DNA of 64,000 bases from Vespa crabro (GCF_910589235.1 NC_060967.1:4503938-4567937); one strand, 5' to 3'; counted from the stretch's first letter, positions 1 to 11,765 are shown. Notes: a model not told the origin generated them from the sequence alone. Translations and numbers: made by a program.

Positions 1-394
1 TGGATGAGCGAGATCGCAGATCTTCGTAAGAAGTGCTTAAGGTTTTGCCGTTTAGCACAACGAGCGAAGGGACGTGACCTCGACGCTGCTCCCTTGGTTG
101 CAGAGTATCAAGCGGCCAAAAAGTCTTTGAAGAGGGCCATCAAGGTCAGTCAACGTCGGAGCTGGAAGGAGCTGTGCCAGAATGTCAATCGGCTTCCGTG
201 AGGATTAGGGTACCAGATCGTCACTCGAAAGCTGGGGACTCGTACGCAAGGGATCCCTCAGGATGCGAGGACGTTGGAATACATTGTGCATACTCTATTC
301 CCCTCACAGCCGAAGAGAGAAATTAGCAGGGCTGCGCCTGGCATAATCGAAGCGCCACAATTTACAGAATAAAAGCCGCATCTTTTCACATTCT
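1..394 (+). pseudogene. ORF2 linker between endonuclease and reverse transcriptase, copy A
   Basis: The frame opening at position 4 reads EIADLRKKCLR and then KSLKRAIKVSQRRSWKELC, a basic helical linker seen in all longer copies of this family. It is closed by TGA at 199-201, where other copies have a Trp codon before GLGYQIVTRK. The reading resumes to a TAA near 370. A small insertion near 380 shifts the spacing relative to the copy at 47.8-52.7 kb. The linker probably has no catalytic role. It is recognisable only by comparison with its paralogues in this window. Confidence 0.75.
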
Positions 395-1579
395 ATGCGG
401 AATAAGAAATCTCTAGGCCCTGACGGTCTTCTATCGGAAATAATTAAAACCGACGCGCAGAGTCACTCTGAGCTCTTGCTAAAGATGTACAACATTTGCC
501 TCAGGTGGAGCATCTTCCCCGCCCCGTGGAAGAAAGCGAGGCTTGTGCTCATCAGCAAGGGCAATGGTCCAGCAGAGGCAGCTTCGTCATACAGGCCTAT
601 ATCTATGCTCGATACGGCTGGCAAGCACCTGGAGAAGCTGCTTATGCCATGACTGCACGCAGCCGTGAGGGCATCGAGGGATCTTGTCGCCCACCAGTAT
701 GGATTTCTATCCGGCCTCTCCACCAGCCTCGCAGTCACGGCCGCCAAAATGACGGAGCGAGGGATTTACCATTCCAGCACTTCGTGTCTGCTGACCTCCT
801 TAAACGTGAGAAATGCCTTCAACTCCCTCAGGTGAGACTTGGCATTGGAAGCGCTCGAACGTAACTTCAGTGTCCCGTCGTACCTACTCCGATTTCTCGG
901 GGACTACTTGAACAAGTGCTTCCTAAAATACAATACAGGCAATTTTCCGAGTAGCTTAGAGTTGACATCGGGGACAGACCAGGGCTCCATACTGGGACCG
1001 GATATCTGGAATATTTTCAAAGACGGAATCCTTCGTATGGTAGTCCCTGAATGTGCTTTCTTCGTTGGGTACGCAGATGACATTGCAGTTATCATAACTG
1101 CAATAGAAATGGAGGGGGCACAGCTGCTGCTCTTCCAGGTCATACGCAGAGTCATTTTCTGGATTGAAGACCGCGAGCTATCCGTAGCAGTGCAGAAGCC
1201 AGAGATCGTGCTACTTACGAAGAAGCACATCAACACCTTGCGCAGCTTCATCTTAGTAGAAGCGGCGGTCCAGACTAAGTCGGCTGTCAAACACTTATGT
1301 AGAACGCTCGACAACAAGCTCAATATCGGACAGCACATAATTAGAGAAACCGACAAGGCGGTAAAAATAATAGCCTCGCTTGGTACACTCATGGCCAACG
1401 TCAACGTTCCCCGACCGTGCATGAGGCGTCTACTGAGGTGCGCTACTGAAGCAGTGTTGCTGTATGGCGTGGAGGTCTGTGCCGAAGTACTGCGTTACGA
1501 GACATACCTCAAGCGCATAGCGGCGGTACAGAAGAGGGACGCTCTCCAAATCTCGTGCTCCTACTGCACGGTCTCTTAG
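395..1579 (+). pseudogene. R1-clade reverse transcriptase domain, copy A (two in-frame stops)
   Basis: This domain would copy element RNA into DNA at the nicked target (target-primed reverse transcription). One frame runs through the whole interval, broken only by TGA at 650-652 and by a TGA near 833-835 where a Trp codon is expected. Visible motifs in order are KKSLGPDGL at the N-terminus, LISKGNGP, SSYRPISMLDTAGKHLEKLL, QYGFLSGLS, NVRNAFNS (motif A), GTDQGSILGPDIWNI (motif B region) and GYADDIAV, with YADD at 1070-1081. Motif A has Asn where a catalytic Asp is expected. This is the best-preserved RT in the window, yet it is inactive through both stops and the motif A change. Confidence 0.85.
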
Positions 1580-2076
1580 TCCGCGGTAGTAGAGATTGCG
1601 GGGTTAATCCCAATCAATCTACTAGACCAGGGGGAGACAATTTGTCCACAAACAAATGCCCTTTCTGGAAAGGATGAGGCAGCAAGGTTCGCCAGGTCTA
1701 GCAATTTCAAGACCTGGCAACGCAGATGGGAACGATAGCATAGGGGCAGTTGACCATCCGACTCATCAGTCTGCTAGACAGCTGGCTAAACCGGGAGGCT
1801 GGGGAGATCGACTTCTACCTCACCCATTTCTTAACAGTGCATGGACTCTTCTGCTCCTACCTTGCAGAAATGAGGAATGTTGCAGACGGCAACTGTCCCA
1901 ATGGCGACTGGACCATCAACGACGCCTACCACACATTCTTCAAATATGCCCGTTGGAGCGATGAAAGTGTCGCCTTGGAGCAAGACCTCGGAGTAATCTC
2001 TCCGGGCAACGTTGTCAAAAAAATGCTCCGAGTTCTGGGGGAGTGGAACAAAGTGGCCCGGTACGTCAGGGCCATC
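1580..2076 (+). pseudogene. ORF2 C-terminal domain, copy A
   Basis: Downstream of the RT the copy carries the family's C-terminal region with at least one frameshift. It reads the equivalents of SRLDSWLNREAGE, then FLTVHGLFCSYLAEMRNVADGNCPNGD, then a His plus Cys spaced as in the C-terminal Cys/His motif of R1-clade ORF2 proteins (AYHTFFKYARW here; the final Cys has become Tyr). The frame continues without a stop into the 9-bp array, giving a meaningless Ile/Val tail of several hundred residues. That tail is not part of the element. Confidence 0.75.
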
Positions 2077-3330
2077 GCTATTATCGTTAATATCGATGTT
2101 ATCGTTATTATCCTTATTTTCGTTATTATTATTCTTGTTGTTCTAATCGTTACTATTATTAATATCGTCATTATTACCGTTATTTTTATAATTATCATTA
2201 TTATTACTACTATTATTATTATTGTAACTATCGTTATTATTATCGTTATTATATTTATTATCGATATTATTATTATTTCTATTATTATTATTATTATCAC
2301 TTTTGTTACTATAATTATCGTTATTATAATCGTTATTATCGTTATTATCGTTATGTTTATTATTATCATTATTATTATCGTAATTAATTTTATTACAATT
2401 ATTACCTTTATTATCGGTATTACCATTATTATTTTTAATATCGATATTATTATCGTTAATTTCGATATAACCGTTATTATTGTTATTATCGTTATCATTA
2501 AATTTTTTATGGTTATTATCGCCTTTAACTGTATTATCGCTATTATCGATGTTATCCGTAATATTATTATTATCGTTCGAAATATAATTATTATTATTAT
2601 TATTGATATTATTATCATTAATATCGTTATTATCGTTATTGATTTTAATATCGGTATTATCGTTATTATCGTCATGATAACCGTTATTACTGTTATGATG
2701 TTTATTATTTCTGATATAATCGTTTTTATCGCTTTTATTATGGTTGCTATCGTTATTATCGTTATTATTATTATTATCGTCATTATCACTAATGTTATAG
2801 TTATCTTTATTACCTTTATTAACGTTATTATTTATTATATCGCTATTATTACCGTTATTACCGTCATGAACATTATTATCGTTACTTTCGTTGTTGTCGT
2901 TATTATCGTCATTAACATTACTACCGATGTTATCGTTGTTAACTTTCCTATCGCTATTATTGATATTATCGGTTTTTTCTATATTATTATAATTATTGTT
3001 ATTATTATCGTTATTATCGTTATTATGATAATTATCGTTATTGTTATCGTTATTAACGTTATAATTGTTATTAATAGTATTACTTTTATTATTCCTTTTA
3101 TTAACGTTATTATCGTTATTATTATGATTATAGTTATTATCGTTTTCACCGTTATTATGGTAATTATCGTCATTATCGTTTTAATCATTAATTTCGTTGT
3201 TATTGCTATTAATGTATTAATCGTTATTATCGTCGTAATCGTTATTATCGTTATTAATATTATTATCGGATTTAATATTATCGATATTAATTATATTATT
3301 ATTTTTATTATTATAATTAATAATAATGAT

Positions 3331-3365
<35 letters not shown>

Positions 3366-4011
3366 GGATAATAATGATAATTACGATAATATCGATAATA
3401 ACAATAATGATAATAATAATAATAACGATAATAGTGACAATAACGATAATAATAATAGTAATAACATTAAAAACAATAACAACCATAATAATAATAATAA
3501 TAATAGCATTAAAAACAATAATGTCGATAATAACGTTAATCACGATAATAATTATAACAATAATATCGATAATAACGACAAGTAATATAATACTATTAAC
3601 AATAATATCGATGATAACGATTATAACGATAATTATAATAATTATATATCGATAATAAGGATTATAACGATAAGAACGAACTTAACTAAAAAAAAGTAAA
3701 TAACGGCAATTATTATAATAATAATAACGATAATGACGATAATAACGATTATAATAATAACGATAGTAAAGATATTAGTAATATAGTCGCACTTATCGCA
3801 ACTATTATTAATATTATTATTATTATCGTTGATAACGTTATTATCGTTATTATAGATATTATTAGCATTATGATCGTTATTATCGTTTTAATCGTTATTA
3901 TTATCGTTTTAAACTTTATAATCGTTATTATTATTATTCTCGTTATTACGTATCTTATCGCTACAATTATCGCTATTACCAAAAATATTGTTATTTCACA
4001 TTTTTATTAGA
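2077..4011. repeat. 9-bp simple-repeat array 1 (GTTATTATC type)
   Basis: This is a degenerate tandem array of a 9-bp unit, GTTATTATC, with many extra ATT triplets and point changes. Most length changes are in multiples of three. The + strand reads the TTATTATCG sense from 2077 to about 3315, the reverse complement from about 3315 to 3775, and the first sense again to about 4000. It fills the space between LINE copies A and B and holds no gene. Confidence 0.92.
3315..3775 (-). repeat. Inverted segment inside 9-bp array 1
   Basis: Over about 460 bp the + strand shows the complementary unit (GATAATAAC type), while the array on both sides shows GTTATTATC. A short non-repeat stretch near 3660-3710 contains an A-run. 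Together with the flanks this segment could fold back into a long imperfect hairpin. The edges are approximate because the units are degenerate and AT-rich. Confidence 0.8.
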
Positions 4012-4450
4012 AATCGTGGAGTGTCCTAAAGAGGACCTAGGCAGGCTGCGCGGGGTACCTCGAGGATAAAATGACGAACCCAACGCGAGACAACAACGCA
4101 TGGCCCTCGCCAGGATTGAGGTGGAAGCAGCAGCAAATATTTTAAAGGCCGACCGAATGCTGGTCGGCATTGTCAGCTGCAGGGTCAGGCGAAGGGCGGA
4201 AGTGAGGCGATGTTACCGCTGTCTCGACTGTGGTCACTATAACGCCTCGTGCAAGAGCCCCGATCGCAGTTAGTTTTACTATTTCTGCGGCAGCACGGGG
4301 CAAAAGATCAAAAACTGCAAGGTCAGCGAGCCTTCTTGTTACTTGTGCTCCAAAAACGTTGATGAACTTAAGAAGCACCTGGCGGTATCATGGGCTTGCA
4401 AATCTTACCAGGAGACCCTTGCAACATCCAACAAGAAGAAGAAAGGATGA
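4012..4450 (+). pseudogene. ORF1 (Gag-like) C-terminal part with zinc knuckles, copy B
   Basis: This would encode the RNA-binding end of the Gag-like protein that packages element RNA. The first knuckle, at 4211-4252, reads CYRCLDCGHYNASC and fits CX2CX4HX4C. The second is broken: its first Cys is Tyr and its His is Gln (YYFCGSTGQKIKNC), and a TAG precedes it. The third region keeps CYLC and a His. The ORF1 frame ends with TGA at 4448-4450, which overlaps the ORF2 start codon. The N-terminal two thirds are missing. Confidence 0.8.
4447..4450 (+). other. ATGA stop-start overlap between ORF1 and ORF2, copy B
   Basis: The ORF1 frame defined by the zinc knuckle (codons from 4211) reaches TGA at 4448-4450, 79 codons later. 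The ORF2 ATG lies at 4447-4449, so the two share ATGA. The same arrangement is seen at 60072-60075 and, apart from an upstream indel, at 49519-49522. It suggests that ORF2 was translated by termination-reinitiation. Confidence 0.75.
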
Positions 4451-5455
4451 GAGTACTTCATGGTAACCTCAATAGGAACAGGTCGGAGCACCACCTTCTC
4501 ACCCAGCTCTGCTCCGAGAGCAAAGAAAATATTTTCCTAATCAGCGAACAGTTCCAGGTCAGAGCGGGGATAGGATAGTATGCAAACGAAATGGTCACCG
4601 CGCCCATCTGGATCCCAGATCCCCGACAAATACATGTGTCGGATCAAGGATCCAGACATGGTTACGTTTAGGTGAGATATAACTCGATGACTTATGTCTG
4701 CGTATATCTTACCCCTCACTGCAAGATAGACGTCTTCCCGACAAAATTGGACGATCTGGAAGACGCGTTGCGGAAAATGCAAGGGGACCTCATTCTTACT
4801 AGAGACCTCAATACCAAAGCTCTCGAATGCGTGGAGGCCAGGCCGGACTCAAGAGGAAGACGAATCATGGATGTGGCGTCGAGACTACAGCTATCAGTAT
4901 TCAACACAGGCTCGACACCAACCTTCCGAAGGCCGGACTACAGAGAAACGATCACGGACGTATCTCTAGCCAACGAACACCTTGTGGCAAGAGTCGCATG
5001 CTGGCGGGTAATTGAGGTTTATACCCAGAGCGACCATCAGTACATCAGAGGCCAGCCGTGACAAGTGCAGAACGATCCCCCCGATGGAATATTGCAAGAA
5101 TGGATCGAAAGAGGCTATTTTCGGTCATTTATGAAGGTTTGTGATCCCAATAAATTGCTTCCGCGAGACTATCGCCATCTGCACAAGCCAGGATGATTAC
5201 TGCAGTAACTGCTCATCCAAAAGCCTTGTGCGAAAGAGGTGCCAAGAAGAGCACGAAACGGCAAAGGCGTCCTGCATACTGGTGGAAAACGAGATCGTAG
5301 ATCTTCGTAAGAGGTGCTTAAGGCTTCGTCGTTTGGCACTACGAGCGAAGTGACGTGACCTTGAGGCTGCTTTCTTGCCTGTAGAGTATTAAGCGGCCAA
5401 AAAATTTTGAAGAGGACCATCAAGGTCAGTCAACGATGATGCTGGAAGGAGCTGA
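4447..5455 (+). pseudogene. ORF2 endonuclease (APE type) and linker, copy B
   Basis: This domain would nick target DNA. It opens with MRVLHGNLNRNRSEHHLL and ISEQFQ; the Glu in ISEQ is the expected metal-binding residue. TAG at 4576-4578 and later frameshifts break it. The motif usually read GDFNAK is RDLNTK here. The last endonuclease motif, SDHQY, is present near 5025, but about 20 bases after it are deleted, so the following LFDV is lost. The linker with LRKRCLRLRRLALRAK follows at 5300-5350 and is interrupted by TGA. The start was chosen at the ATG overlapping the ORF1 stop. Confidence 0.8.
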
Positions 5456-6215
5456 TGGCAGCAGTCAAGGCGGCAAAATTAGTAGCTACGCTGGACAGAC
5501 TCATGGCCAATGTCAACGGTCCCCGACCGTGCATTAGGCGACTACTTATGCCTGCCGCCGAAGCAGTGATGCTGTACGGCACGGAAGTATGGGCCGTAGT
5601 ACTGCGAAATGAGAAATATCGCAAGCGCATAGCCGCGTTACAGAGGAGGGGCGCTCCCCGAATCGCTTGCTCCTAGCGCACGGTCTCAGAGCCCGCAGTG
5701 AAAATTGCCGCCGGGGTAATCCCGTTTGACCTACTAGCCAAGGAGAGACAATTCGTCCATCAGCAGAAGCCCGTTCTGGGGAAGGAGGAGGTATTATAGA
5801 ACGCCTGGTGTAATTGCATCGAAGCCTGGAAAAGCAGATGGGAGCAGGAACCTAGGGGCAGATGGACTGCCCGACTCATCAGTCGACTAGATAACTGGAT
5901 AAATCGAGAGGTGCAAGATGTCGATTTCTACCTTACCCAATTCTTGACAGGCCATGGCCTGTTCCGCTCCTACCTCGCAATAATGAGTAATGTAGCAGAC
6001 GGCAACTGCCACTATGGGGACTCGATCAAAGACGATGCTCACCACACGTTCTTCATATGTACCCAGTGGAGCGCGAACGACTTACCTTGGGGCAGGACGT
6101 CGGAGACATCTCGCTGAACAACGTTGTCGAGAAAATGCTGAGAGGACTGAAGGATTAGAACAAGTTGGCCTGTTACACGGGGGCAATTTTACGAAAGAGA
6201 GGAAGGAGATAGGCT
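5456..6215 (+). pseudogene. ORF2 C-terminal domain after internal deletion, copy B
   Basis: At about 5455 the linker is fused to the post-catalytic region reading AAKLVATLDRLMANVNGPRP. It continues with EAVMLYGTEVWAV and RRGAPRIACS, broken by TAG near 5675. Further down are IPFDLLAKERQFVHQQKPVLGKE and the Cys/His region CHYGDSIKDDAHHTFFICTQW, which keeps Cys-X(n)-His-His-X3-Cys spacing. Frameshifts follow near 6080. The RT palm is absent, so no polymerase activity is possible. Confidence 0.78.
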
Positions 6216-6506
6216 TCCCATAGACGTGCCGCCAACGTTGTTCCAGGTTCCTGCCACGTAGAGCCGAAGAGGAAGTCCAGTTAAGGCGCATGATGCATCG
6301 GCGCCATCCTGATGTAATGTCACTTTGTGGTGCCTGGATGATTTCAGTATGCCACTAGGATAGATATGTGTTTAGTCGGTAGTGCGTATTCCAACGGTGA
6401 GCCCGACACTCCAGGGACTTTAACAGGGGACCCAATTGGTGAAGGGTTCCTCTATTGGGCAGGGTCCCAGGGTCAGTGCGTTAAATTCTCAGACCATCAA
6501 AAAAAA
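6216..6506 (+). other. LINE 3' UTR and A-rich tail, copy B
   Basis: About 290 bp are shared with copies C, D-prime, D and E, including TCGGTAGTGC near 6376 and the terminal CAGACCATCAAAA. The conservation of this block, in contrast to the decayed ORFs, suggests that it is the segment recognised by the element's own reverse transcriptase. That role is an inference. Confidence 0.75.
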
Positions 6507-8343
6507 GTAATATATTTAATAAAGTTATTATCGTTATTATCGATATTTTCGCTATTATCGTTATTATTATTTTTATGGTTATTAATATTATTATTATTAT
6601 TATTTTTATTTTTTATAATTATCGATATTATTATCGTTGTTATTGATATTATTATAATTATCGATATGATTAACTTTAATATAGAAATAATAGTTATTAT
6701 AATATTTATTAAAGTTATTATCGTTATTATCGTTATTTTTCTAGTTATTATCGTTATTATTATCGTTATAATCTTTATTATCGTTATTATTATTATTATC
6801 GTTAATATTATCGTTATTATCGTTACTATCGTTGTTATCGTTGTTATTTTTAATAATATAATTATATTTATATATATTATTATTATTAATATTATAGATA
6901 ATAACGATATTACCATAATTATTATCAATATCTTCAATAACGTTATTATTAATATTATAGTTATTATTATAACTATTATTATTATTATTATTATTACCGT
7001 TAATATTATCGTTCTTATCGTTATTATGGATATTATCGTCAGAAGTATTATTATTATTATTATAACAGTTAATAACGCTATTGTAGTTATTATCCTCATT
7101 ATCGTTATTTGTATTTATATTCTTGTCATCATTATGATCGTTATTACCGTTATTATCTTTATTTACTTAATTATCATTATTTTTATTATTATAAATGTGA
7201 TTATCTTTATTATCGTTATTATTGTTAGTAATACCGTTTTATCGTTATTATCGTTAATATCGTTAAAGATATCGTAATTTTCATTATCATAATTATTATT
7301 ATTAATAAAGTTTTTATTGTTTTATCGTTATTATCGTTGTTATTACAGTTATTATCGTTATAAACGTTATTACTATTTTCATCACTTTTATAGATATTAT
7401 CTTTATTTTTATTATTATCTTTATTATATGGTAATTAAATTTATTAACATTATTATCGTTATTATCATTATCATCGTTGTTGTCATTAATAATATTATTA
7501 TCGTTATGAATATTATTATTATTTTTACTATAGATGTTATTATTATCGTTTGTTATTTTTATTATAATAATAATTATTATTATTATTATTAATATTATCG
7601 TTGTTTACGTTATTACCGTAATTATCGTTAGTTTCGTTTTCTATGATATTATTAATGATATAGTTGTTATTATTATTAATATTATCATTTTTTTATTATT
7701 GTTGCTATTCTCGTTCTTTCGTTTTTATCGTTATAATCGTTATTATTATTATTATTATTATCGTTAATATCGCTTCTTGTAGTTACTATCCTTATTATCG
7801 TAAATAATTTTATTACCATTATTGTCGTTATAATCGTTATTATCGTGATTATTAATATTATCGATATTGTTATCGTTATTTTTACCTTTATTAAGATTAT
7901 TATATTTATTAACGTTATTATTGTTGTAACCGTTAATAATACTATTATCGTTATAAATATTATTATTATTATTACTATTATTATTAATATTATTATCGTT
8001 ATCAATATCGTTATTATAATCGTTATTATCGTTATTATCGTCATTATAATAATCGTTATTATTATGGTTATTATCGTTATTACTACCGTATTATCATTAC
8101 TATAGTTGTTAACATTACTATATTTATTATCGCTTTTATCGATATTATCGTTATTTACGTTAATATTATTATTACCGTTATTATTATCATTATTATTAAT
8201 ATTTTTATTATTATTATTAAAGTTATTAACATATTTGTCTCTATTATCGTTATTATTGTTATTATTATTATTATTGTTATTATAAACGTTATTATCGTCC
8301 TTATCGTTATAATCATTAATATCGTCTTAATCGTTATTATCGA
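6507..8343. repeat. 9-bp simple-repeat array 2, first part
   Basis: This is a degenerate GTTATTATC array, TTATCG sense on the + strand, starting after an 18-bp AT-rich lead-in. Long open frames rich in Ile and Val run through it; they are by-products of the unit and not genes. Confidence 0.9.
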
Positions 8344-8730
8344 TATTATATTATATATTATATATTATATATTATATATAATATATAATATATTATATAT
8401 ATATATATATATACATATATATATAATAAAAGTTATTATTATTTATAAATAATATTTATTTAAATATATATATATATAACTATTTATTAATTATTCTTAT
8501 ATTATAATTAAATATTTATTTTTATATATTTATTTCTTAAAAATTTAATAAATATTTTTATTTTATAATTTTTATCTATCTTATTTTACAGCGAATAATT
8601 ATTATTTAGATTTTAAATAATTAAATTCAATAAAAAATTAGTATTTTTAATTTAACTTATTAATTAATCAATCACAATTTCCAAAATTATTATTTTTAAT
8701 TATGTCTATTAATTATAATAAAATCGTCTT
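8344..8730. repeat. AT-rich interruption with alternating TA tract
   Basis: The 9-bp periodicity stops here. The first 100 bp or so are alternating TATATA with self-complementary stretches. The rest is nearly pure A+T without a clear period. It may be an AT-rich insertion or a degenerated array. No gene is visible. Confidence 0.8.
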
Positions 8731-11704
8731 ATATAACACTTATATAATATTAATATTATCGCTATTTGCATTATTATCTTAGTTATTACTATAATTATTA
8801 TTTTTATAATTATAATTATTATAAATATTATAGTCGCAGATATCGATACTATTATTAATACCATTATTATTATCATTGATTTCTTTATTATCTTTTTTAT
8901 CCTTAGTATTATAGTTATTATCGCTTTAATCGTTGTTATTATCGTTTTAATCGTTACAAACGTCATTATTATTATTATCGTTATTATCACTATTAATATT
9001 ATTATCGATATTACCGTTAATATCTTTATTTTATATATTATCGCTTCTATAATCGCTATTATCGTCAATATCGCTATTACCACTAATATCGTTATTAACG
9101 TTATTATCGTGAATATCGTCTTTCTCGTTAATATCGTTATTATTATTATTATTATGGTTTTTAGTATTATTATTACCTTAATTTTTTTTGAATATCGCTA
9201 TTATTATCGTTAATATTGTTAATATTATAATTATCGATACTATTATCGATAATATTGATATAACCGTTATTATTATCTTTATTAAAGTATTATCGTTACA
9301 AACGTTATTAAAATTATTAGCGTTATTATCATTATTTTCCTAGTTATTATCGTTATTATTATCGTAATAATCGTTATTACCGTTATTATTATTATAATCG
9401 TTATTATTATCGTTAGTATCGTTAATTTCATTGTTATCGTCATATGCGTTATTATTATTATTATTATTGCCGTTAATAACTCTGCTGTATTTATTATCCT
9501 TATTATCGTTGTTTTTATTTTTATCGTTATTATCATTATAATCGGTATTATCAATATTATCTTTATTTACTGTATTATCATTATTTTTATTATTATGAAT
9601 TTGGTTACCGTTATTAATATTGAAGTAATTATTCGAGTAATACCGTCATATCGTTATTATCGCTATTATCATTATTGTTATCATTATTTTCGTTATTAAT
9701 ATTATTATTATTATTATTGTTGTTGTCGTTATTATCGTTATTATCATTATTGTCGTTGCTGTTACTGTTATTTTCATTATTATCTTTATTACTTCCGTTC
9801 TTATCGTTATTATTATTATTATTGTTAATATCGTTACTTTTGTTATTACTATCAGTATGATCGTAATTATTATTATTTTTGTTATTATTATGTTTATTAT
9901 CATTATTATCATTACTATCTTTGTTATCGTTATTATCTTTATTATCGTTACTATCGTTTTTATTATTAATATTGTTAATATGTCGTTATTATCGTCATGA
10001 TCTATATTATCATAACCATCGTTATTATGGTTATTACCTATATAATCGTTATTTTTGTTATTATCGTTATTATTATCGTTATTAACGTTAATATCGTTAT
10101 TATCGTTCTTATTACCGTTATAATCAATATAATCGTATTTATTATAATTATTATCGTTATAATAGTTAATATTATTATTAATATCGTTAATAAAGCCATT
10201 GTAGATATTACCCTTTATTTCGATAATTTTATTTTATTTTTATTGTTATTATCCTTATTATCGTTATTTTAGTTATTTTCTTTATTACCGTTATTTCAAT
10301 TATTTTATTTGTTATCGTTATTATCGATATTATCACATTTAATAACGTTTTATTGTTATTACCTTTAATATTGGTAGTGTTATCGTTATTATCGTAGTTA
10401 TTATTATTATTTTCATAATCGTTATTATCGTTATTTTGGATATTATCGTAATTGTTATCGTTATTATCGTTATTATTATTATTGTTATTATAGTTACTAT
10501 CGTTAATATCGTTTTTATCGTTGTTATTACCGTTATTATCGATATTATCGTTTTTACTTCCGATGTTATCGTTATTATAATTTATATTGATATTATTATC
10601 GTTCTTATCGTTATTTTTGTTAACATCTTTACTATTATCGTCATTACCGATATCATCGTTATTATCGTTATTATTACCGTTATTATCGATACATTCGTTA
10701 CTCCTATTATTGTTATTATCTTTATAATGGTTATTATTATAATTATAATCGTTATTAAAGCTATTGTAGTTATTTCCCTTTTTTCCATTAATTTTATTTT
10801 TATTGTTATTATCGTTATTATAGTTATTTTCTTTATTATTGTTATTTCATTTATTATCGTTATTATTATTATTATTATTATTATAATCCTTATTATCGTT
10901 ATTATCGTTATTATTATTATTATTACCGCTATTATCGTTATTATCGTTATTATCGCTATTAATATCGTTATAAAAATTATTATTGTTATTTTTTTTATTA
11001 TTATCATTATTATCGTCAATGTCATTATTTTAATTAATATCATTGTTATCGTTAAAAACGTTGTTATTATTATTATCGTTATTATTATTGTATTTATTAT
11101 CGTTGTTAATGTTATTACTGTTTTCATCGTTTTATCATTATTATCCTTATTTTAATAATTATCGCTATTATTATCCTAATTTATGTTATATCCATTATTA
11201 TCGTTGTTATTATTATTATGATTATTATTATCTTTATTAAAGTTATTAACGTTATTAACATTATTATTGTTAACATGGTGTTTATCATTATATTTGTAGC
11301 CTTCATCGTTATTATTATGGATATTACCGTTATTTTTGTTTTTATTATTATCATTGCAATTATCGTTAATGTCGTTATTAACAATATTAATATTATTGTC
11401 ATTATTATTAATGTTATTAACGTTATAGCTGTTTTAAATGTTATTTTTGTTATTTTCGTTATTTCTATTATTATCGTTAATATTATCGTAATTTAAGTTA
11501 TTATCCATTTTTATCGTTAGTATCGTTATAAACGTTATTATTGGTATCACTACTGTCACTATTATCGTTAGTGTTATAATTATCGTTATTAATATTAATA
11601 TTATTATCATTATTTTTTATAATAATCGTTATTCTTGTCGTCATTATCGTTATTATGGTTATTATCGCTATTATCGTTATTATTATTATTATTATTATTA
11701 TTAC

Positions 11705-11765
<61 letters not shown>

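Larger units (their letters stand above)
1..2076 (+). mobile_element. R1-clade LINE copy A, truncated at both ends
   Basis: This is the 3' half of an ORF2 from an R1-clade non-LTR retrotransposon. It enters from the left window edge and covers the linker between endonuclease and reverse transcriptase, the whole reverse transcriptase and the C-terminal domain. It stops abruptly after the codons for VRAI and the 9-bp array begins at once. The roughly 290-bp 3' UTR found in the other copies is absent, so this copy lost its 3' end by recombination rather than by normal 5' truncation. Bases 1-507 match 60929-61434 almost base for base and share the same stops. The clade assignment rests on the YADD motif context, the linker sequence and the C-terminal Cys/His motif; no database search was possible. 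Confidence 0.85.
4012..6506 (+). mobile_element. R1-clade LINE copy B, 5'-truncated and internally deleted
   Basis: This copy begins within ORF1, contains the zinc knuckles, the endonuclease and part of the linker, and then jumps near 5455 directly to the thumb region after the RT active site. About 1.2 kb, including the YADD motif, is missing compared with copy A. It ends in an intact 3' UTR with the family tail CAGACCATCAAAA. An 18-bp AT-rich stretch separates the tail from the next 9-bp array. Its left edge abuts array 1 without a recognisable 5' terminus, which fits 5' truncation. Confidence 0.85.

Noticed and set aside
1750..3585. A 611-codon open frame with a very hydrophobic Ile/Val body, resembling a membrane protein
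   Set aside because: It is the C-terminus of LINE copy A running into the 9-bp array. In this phase the codons are ATT, ATC and GTT, none of which becomes a stop by one base change, so long open frames are expected without selection.
10436..11155. Many further Ile/Val-, Asn- or Leu-rich open frames of 60-370 codons on both strands in the simple-repeat arrays
   Set aside because: They are readings of the 9-bp unit in different phases. The Asn/Asp frames (AAT, AAC, GAT) are also at least two changes from a stop. There is no domain, no conserved start and no non-repeat content.
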